A DNA stretch of 64,000 nt from Bacillota bacterium (GTDB taxonomy: Bacteria > Bacillota > Clostridia > Christensenellales > Aristaeellaceae), in contig JAEZQK010000032.1 of the NCBI GenBank assembly GCA_023413135.1, forward strand, positions 90,170-154,169, given 5' to 3'. Below, piece after piece: positions 60,618 through 64,000 of the stretch. The notes beneath the pieces are model-generated. The model worked only from the letters and a program-made list of their open reading frames with translations. It did not search any database and was not told where the DNA came from. Each line of letters begins with the position of its first letter. The first letter of the stretch is position 1. A program made the position numbers and the translations under genes.

Positions 60618-61091
60618 ATGGGAGCGCAGAGGCTTGCTGTGCTGGGGGCCGGTTCCACGCTCCGGGGCGACGATGCGGCCGGCATGCGCATTGTGGAAAA
60701 ACTGCAGGCAGCGTTTGACGCATTGCATTGCCCGGAGCTATTGCTCTGCCCCGGTGAAACGGCGCCTGAAAATTACAGCGGAAAGATCAAGCAGTTTTGT
60801 CCCACCCATTTACTGGTGATCGACGCGGCGGATGTTGGGGAAACGCCGGGCAGCATTGTGGAGATCCGGCCGGAGGACGTGGGCGGACCCACCTTTTGCT
60901 CCCACATGCTGCCCCTTCGGGTCATGATCCGCTATCTGGCCCAGGAAACGGAAGCGGACGTGACGCTGCTGGGCATCCAGTACAAGAGCATCGCATTCGA
61001 CACGGAGATGACGGAGGAGATGCTATCCGCCGTACAGGAATTGGGCGGCGCGCTGGAGCGTGTTATCCGGGAGCTTTTAATAACGGAATAG
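60618..61091 (+). CDS. hycI: Hydrogenase maturation endopeptidase (HycI-type)
   Basis: 157 residues from the ATG at 60618, after AAAGGAAAGG. Motifs GAGSTLRGDDAAGMRIVEKL, LLVIDAADVGETPG and the histidine in FCSHMLPLRVM carry the nickel-sensing aspartates and histidine of this family. It removes the C-terminal peptide of the large subunit after nickel insertion; the large subunit here keeps such a tail. Ends the operon before a strong hairpin. Confidence 0.92.
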   Translation: MGAQRLAVLGAGSTLRGDDAAGMRIVEKLQAAFDALHCPELLLCPGETAPENYSGKIKQFCPTHLLVIDAADVGETPGSIVEIRPEDVGGPTFCSHMLPLRVMIRYLAQETEADVTLLGIQYKSIAFDTEMTEEMLSAVQELGGALERVIRELLITE

Positions 61092-61120
61092 AGACCGCCG
61101 GTGTGCTGCGGCCAATAAAC

Positions 61121-61170
61121 GGGCTTGCATCCTCCTTACCGCAAGGCTGGGAGGGGTGCAAGCCCATCTT
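61121..61170 (+). terminator. Hairpin terminator between hycI and ssb
   Basis: GGGCTTGCAtCCTCC (61121-61135) pairs with GGGAGGgGTGCAAGCCC (61149-61165), followed by ATCTTTAT. The T-run is weak but the stem is strong; convergent genes end on both sides. Confidence 0.6.
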
Positions 61171-61199
61171 TATGCACATCTAAATACGGTAGTTACCTG

Positions 61200-61886
61200 T
61201 TATTGACCCAGTAATTCCTGCGAGGCTTGATAGGCAATTCCTTCCGGCAGCGGCAGTTCTTCCTCTTCCTGGCGGCCCTGCTTGAGTAGCGTCAGGCGGC
61301 CCACGGAGACTTCATAGGCGGTTTTGTTGAGAATGGTGCCATCGGCCAGCTGTTTTTGATAGGCACGGCTTTGAAAGCGCCCCTGTACCTGCACATGGTC
61401 GCCTACTTGCAGATGGCTGGCAAAACGGGCGGTACGGCCCCAGGTGATGCAGGGGATATAGTCGCTTTTCCCATAGGCGCGGTTCACCGCCAGCATCAGA
61501 TCACAAATCTCTCTGCCAAATGGGGTGGTGCGGTAGGAGGGCGCCTTGCAAAGCGCACCGTAAAGCTGCACCTGGTTGGGATTGGTAAGCTCATCCGGGG
61601 CAAGCAGCCGCTGCACAAAGCCGGTGATGAGCAGGCGCCCTGCGCCTTCCACTACTTTGTTGTAGCTTCGGAGTTGCCCTTCCAGCGCCAGGGGCGTGCC
61701 GGGACAAAGCCCCTTGTTTTCCATTAACCGTTCACTGATGGTGATGGGAAGCAGGTCCTCCGCACCTGACAGACGCGGCACGGACAGGGTGGCATAATAG
61801 AATTGTTCTGCAAACACCTCATGACCATAAACAGGTTGGGTCGCCAGCGTGCCGCCTAAACGTAACAGGTTGCCCGTTTCTTCCAT
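61200..61886 (-). CDS. Single-stranded DNA-binding protein with two OB folds
   Basis: 228 residues, about twice the size of one OB-fold domain. The C-terminal half (NQVQLYGALCKAPSYRTTPFGREICDLMLAVNRAYGKSDYIPCITWGRTARFASHLQVGDHVQVQGRFQSRAY) is a clear SSB/PriB-type OB fold. The N-terminal half (RLGGTLATQPVYGHEVFAEQFYYATLSVPRLSG) looks like a diverged second copy. It lacks the acidic DDIPF-type tip of replicative SSB, so it is a specialised paralogue. Its ribosome site overlaps the stop of the upstream deacetylase gene. Confidence 0.8.
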   Translation of the reverse strand: MEETGNLLRLGGTLATQPVYGHEVFAEQFYYATLSVPRLSGAEDLLPITISERLMENKGLCPGTPLALEGQLRSYNKVVEGAGRLLITGFVQRLLAPDELTNPNQVQLYGALCKAPSYRTTPFGREICDLMLAVNRAYGKSDYIPCITWGRTARFASHLQVGDHVQVQGRFQSRAYQKQLADGTILNKTAYEVSVGRLTLLKQGRQEEEELPLPEGIAYQASQELLGQ

Positions 61887-61892
61887 TGCAAT

Positions 61893-62810
61893 TCACCTCG
61901 CTGGTGCAGGGGTGGGAGATGGGACAGGATGCTGCTTCCCCTGCACGTCAATTACTGTTTCTCCGTTAAGTAGAATCTGGGAGACAGGTATGATTTTGTA
62001 GCCCAAGCCTTGATAATGCTCTATGACTGTGGGCAGCGCCTGAAGTATGTACTGCGCGTCATTGTGGAACAGTACGATGTCGCCGTTTTGCACGTTCGTT
62101 GTGCATTGCTTGATGATATCGGCGGTTCCGCGATTTTTCCAATCCAGGGAGTCCACGCTCCACTGTACTACCTCATACCCCTCTGCCCGGCTCGTAAGAA
62201 CCACCTTGTCGTTGTAATCCCCATAGGGAGGGCGGAACAAGGTGGGGCGAACACCCGTTATTCTTTCCACCTTATCGCTCATTATCCGCAGTTCTTCTTT
62301 GATTTTTGCCTCGTCCAGCTGGCTCATGTGGGGATGACTTGCAGAATGATTGCCAATCTCATGGCCTCGTGCTACCATTTCCTTTATAAGTTCAGGATAT
62401 TTATCCACCCAGAAACCCACCAGGAAGAAGGTGGTCTTCACATCGTATTTGTCCAAGATGTCCAAAAGAGGTTTGGTCTGATCGCCGCCCCAGGCGGCGT
62501 CGAAGCTGATGGATACAACCTTGTCGTTTCTTGCCACGCTGTACACAGGCAGTTGTCGCTTGTGACTGAGAACCGTAATCGATTCATCTTTCAGCCCACC
62601 GGCATATAGTACGGACATGGCGGCCAGGCACAGGCACAACGCCAGTTGTCCTGCGGTCTGGCTGCGCAGCGCCTTGCCCAAATTCCGGAAGAACTTGCCC
62701 GCGGCGGCCGCCGCCTTTTGCAAGACACCGATGCGCTTCTCCTCTCTTTTTACCTCTGGCGCGCCGGATAACAGTCCTTTTGGTTTCAAACGCATGGGTT
62801 TATTGCTCAT
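61893..62810 (-). CDS. Polysaccharide deacetylase (PdaB-like, CE4 family)
   Basis: 305 residues. A basic cytoplasmic N-terminus and one membrane helix (near residues 51-70) place the enzyme outside the membrane. The CE4 core has SFDAAWGGDQT where most members have TFDDGP, which is the PdaB-subgroup form. HSASHPHM supplies the two metal histidines, then RPPYGDYN and the WSVDSLDWKNRG segment. Such enzymes deacetylate peptidoglycan or related glycans, and PdaB is linked to sporulation. First of a two-gene operon with the SSB-like gene. Confidence 0.88.
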   Translation of the reverse strand: MSNKPMRLKPKGLLSGAPEVKREEKRIGVLQKAAAAAGKFFRNLGKALRSQTAGQLALCLCLAAMSVLYAGGLKDESITVLSHKRQLPVYSVARNDKVVSISFDAAWGGDQTKPLLDILDKYDVKTTFFLVGFWVDKYPELIKEMVARGHEIGNHSASHPHMSQLDEAKIKEELRIMSDKVERITGVRPTLFRPPYGDYNDKVVLTSRAEGYEVVQWSVDSLDWKNRGTADIIKQCTTNVQNGDIVLFHNDAQYILQALPTVIEHYQGLGYKIIPVSQILLNGETVIDVQGKQHPVPSPTPAPAR

Positions 62811-62916
62811 GCTTATGCCACCACCTTTTGCCTAACCCTATGCGGCAGATGGCGGCTGTATGCCTTCCGGCTTACATCAATATAACGGATCACAAACCCA
62901 AATTCGGGCAATTGGT

Positions 62917-62943
62917 GCAAAAACCCCCGGCATAGTCCGGGGG
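62917..62943 (-). terminator. Intrinsic terminator of the GNAT gene
   Basis: On the reverse strand CCCCCGG (62937-62943), loop, CCGGGGG (62924-62930), then TTTTTGC. Confidence 0.85.
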
Positions 62944-62962
62944 CTGATATATGGTTGTTTGT

Positions 62963-63487
62963 TTATTGACCGGGCAGGCGGTACATATATGCAGCGTGAT
63001 AAAGTCCTGTGGGTGGGTAGTAGGCATCGCTGATCCGGTGAAAGCCAAGCTTCAAAAGCACATTTTGAGAAGCGTTGTTTTGGGGATGATGCCCTGCGAT
63101 CAGATTGGACGCCTGCAACGTACCAAAGGAATAAGCGATTACGGCCCTGGCGGCTTCCGATGCATAGCCTTTGCCCCAGTGCTCCTGTCTTAAGTGAAAG
63201 CCAAGTTCATAAATACCCTTTTCGATGTCATGGGGCCGAAGCCCGCAGCAGCCGAGAAATGTGCCATCCTCCATGGAAAAGATGGGCCAATACTGTATGC
63301 CAAAGCGGGTGCCGTTTTCTATCTCCAGGGCCAGCCGCTTTTTTACATCCTGCTCGCTGAACCTGCCCGTGGCGCATAGGTAGCGCGTCACCCCGCCTTC
63401 TCCCCACAAGGAAAAGGCGAGGGCGGCATCTTCTTTTGTCCACATGGAAAAGCCGATGCGGTCCGTTTTTAAAAAGTATGTTCTCAC
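62963..63487 (-). CDS. GNAT-family N-acetyltransferase (RimJ/RimL-like)
   Basis: 174 residues, GTG start. Motif A for acetyl-CoA is in LRQEHWGKGYASEAARAVIAYSF, followed by NNASQNVLLKLGFHRI. The N-terminal TDRIGFSMWTKEDAALAFSLW is the RimJ/RimL style. The target (protein N-terminus, amino acid or drug) cannot be told. Single gene with its own terminator. Confidence 0.88.
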   Translation of the reverse strand: MRTYFLKTDRIGFSMWTKEDAALAFSLWGEGGVTRYLCATGRFSEQDVKKRLALEIENGTRFGIQYWPIFSMEDGTFLGCCGLRPHDIEKGIYELGFHLRQEHWGKGYASEAARAVIAYSFGTLQASNLIAGHHPQNNASQNVLLKLGFHRISDAYYPPTGLYHAAYMYRLPGQ

Positions 63488-63859
63488 AGAAAAACCTCAG
63501 TACAGGTGGTGATGGTTTGTCAACTACAGAAGTTGCGGAATGTAGGTGATTGCAAATTCTATTGCATCCCAGGTACCAAGCATAAGCGGGAAATTTGATA
63601 ATCGACCTATGACGCCGTATGTTTGTTGCCTTCCCCGTCAGGGATTGCGATTGCTTGATAAACCCATTGATCTTCGCCCCTACGGCACCGTTTGCTTGTT
63701 GGCCTTTCTGCCGGGGATTGTGATATTCGTTACTTCTGTAGTTGAAAGTCCACTAGTGGATTGTCAACTACAGAAGTTATGATTTTGTGGACTGTAGAAT
63801 TTGAATACTATAAGGCGGGGGCTTGCTCCCGCCGTCCACTCCATATATCAGTCCGGCCG
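63488..63859. repeat. Noncoding stretch with nested repeats
   Basis: TTGTCAACTACAGAAGTT occurs at 63517-63534 and 63761-63778. Its reverse complement arm ACTTCTGTAGTTGA at 63732-63745 pairs with TCAACTACAGAAGT at 63764-63777 around a TCCACTAGTGGA palindrome. Two imperfect copies of a segment of about 56 bases lie near 63598-63651 and 63673-63727. GGCGGGGG/CTCCCGCC forms a hairpin at 63814-63833. No convincing gene. Confidence 0.6.
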
Positions 63860-64000
63860 TGATCTGGTTCCGAAATAGCGGACAAATGCCAAGAGTGGGA
63901 GTTACGAAACCATAGAGAAACCGGAGTTTTCATTTTCGAAATCCACCGGGGAAAGATACTCCAGGGATGCATGGATGCGGACCCTGTTATAGAACAGAAG
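63860..64000 (-). mobile_element. IS3-family insertion sequence (partial, runs off window)
   Basis: The end of a transposase gene plus a likely terminal inverted repeat beginning TGATCTGGTTCCGAAATAGCGG at 63860, of the TG...CCG...GGACA form common in the IS3 family. The other end is beyond 64000, so length and target duplication cannot be read. Confidence 0.7.
63902..64000 (-). CDS. IS3-family transposase OrfB (C-terminal end only)
   Basis: Reverse-strand translation to the stop at 63902-63904 reads FYNRVRIHASLEYLSPVDFE, the conserved C-terminal YN-x-x-R-x-H-x-x-L-x-Y-L-x-P motif of IS3-family DDE integrase-type transposases. About 13 further residues follow. The catalytic DDE residues are outside the window. 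Confidence 0.88.
   Translation of the reverse strand, partial: LLFYNRVRIHASLEYLSPVDFENENSGFSMVS

Noticed and set aside
63546..63782. 78-residue ORF across the repeat cluster
   Set aside because: Runs through direct and inverted repeats, lacks a ribosome site, and its internal similarity comes from the degenerate DNA repeat.
63598..63835. Repeats near the right end as a CRISPR array
   Set aside because: Only two degenerate copies, unequal spacing, no cas genes.
1..64000. tRNA or rRNA genes
   Set aside because: Looked for conserved tRNA loops and rRNA blocks in the gaps between genes; none seen by eye.

Overview
The window reads as chromosome of an anaerobic, motile member of the Clostridia (Firmicutes) with moderately high GC. 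The flagellar gene set is Gram-positive in style: FliY, FlbD, FlgF/FlgG-type rod genes, FliW-CsrA, and no L- or P-ring genes. Other pointers are strong AGGAGG ribosome sites, frequent TTG/GTG starts, a PdaB-like deacetylase and an oxygen-sensitive [NiFe] hydrogenase. I cannot name the genus; a gut-type Clostridia lineage is a guess.

Layout. 1-8.9 kb is mixed metabolism: a cut-off MetN-like ABC ATPase facing a MocR-type regulator, two unknown membrane proteins, a three-gene sugar isomerase/dehydrogenase operon, and a HAD phosphatase. 9.2-35.5 kb is one long flagellar locus. It starts with a sigma-A promoter and a cyclic-di-GMP-I riboswitch and runs flgB-flgC-fliE-fliF-fliG-fliH-fliI-fliJ-fliK-flgD-flgE-flbD-fliM-fliY-fliO-fliP-fliQ-fliR-flhB-flhA-fliA-(flgF/flgG pair)-flgM-flgN-flgK-flgL-DUF6470-fliW-csrA-fliC-fliC. 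An HD-GYP phosphodiesterase and CheY follow. On the other strand, fliD-fliS-fliT-like-motA-motB lies behind a sigma-28 promoter. 42.1-45.2 kb holds an ECF sigma factor with a membrane partner, and a protein made of three repeated beta-type domains.

45.3-61.1 kb is a hydrogenase island. hypA-hypB-hypF-hypC-hypD-hypE read left from a sigma-A promoter. Back to back with it, another sigma-A promoter and a structured leader drive 11 structural genes plus a maturation protease. The structural genes match the NuoA, B, C, D, H, I, J, K and three NuoL/M/N-type subunits of respiratory complex I. The large subunit, however, keeps both CxxC pairs that hold the NiFe centre, and no NuoE/F/G is present. This is the most interesting system in the window: a ferredoxin-linked, ion-pumping hydrogenase with a complete complex-I-like membrane arm.

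61.2-64 kb holds a tandem-OB SSB, a PdaB-like deacetylase, a GNAT acetyltransferase, a repeat-rich noncoding stretch and the end of an IS3-family element that runs off the window.

How the genes work together: c-di-GMP is read by the riboswitch at the head of the flagellar operon and broken down by the HD-GYP protein at its end. FliA/FlgM time the late genes through at least two visible sigma-28 promoters. FliW-CsrA probably controls both flagellin mRNAs through matching GGA hairpins in their leaders.
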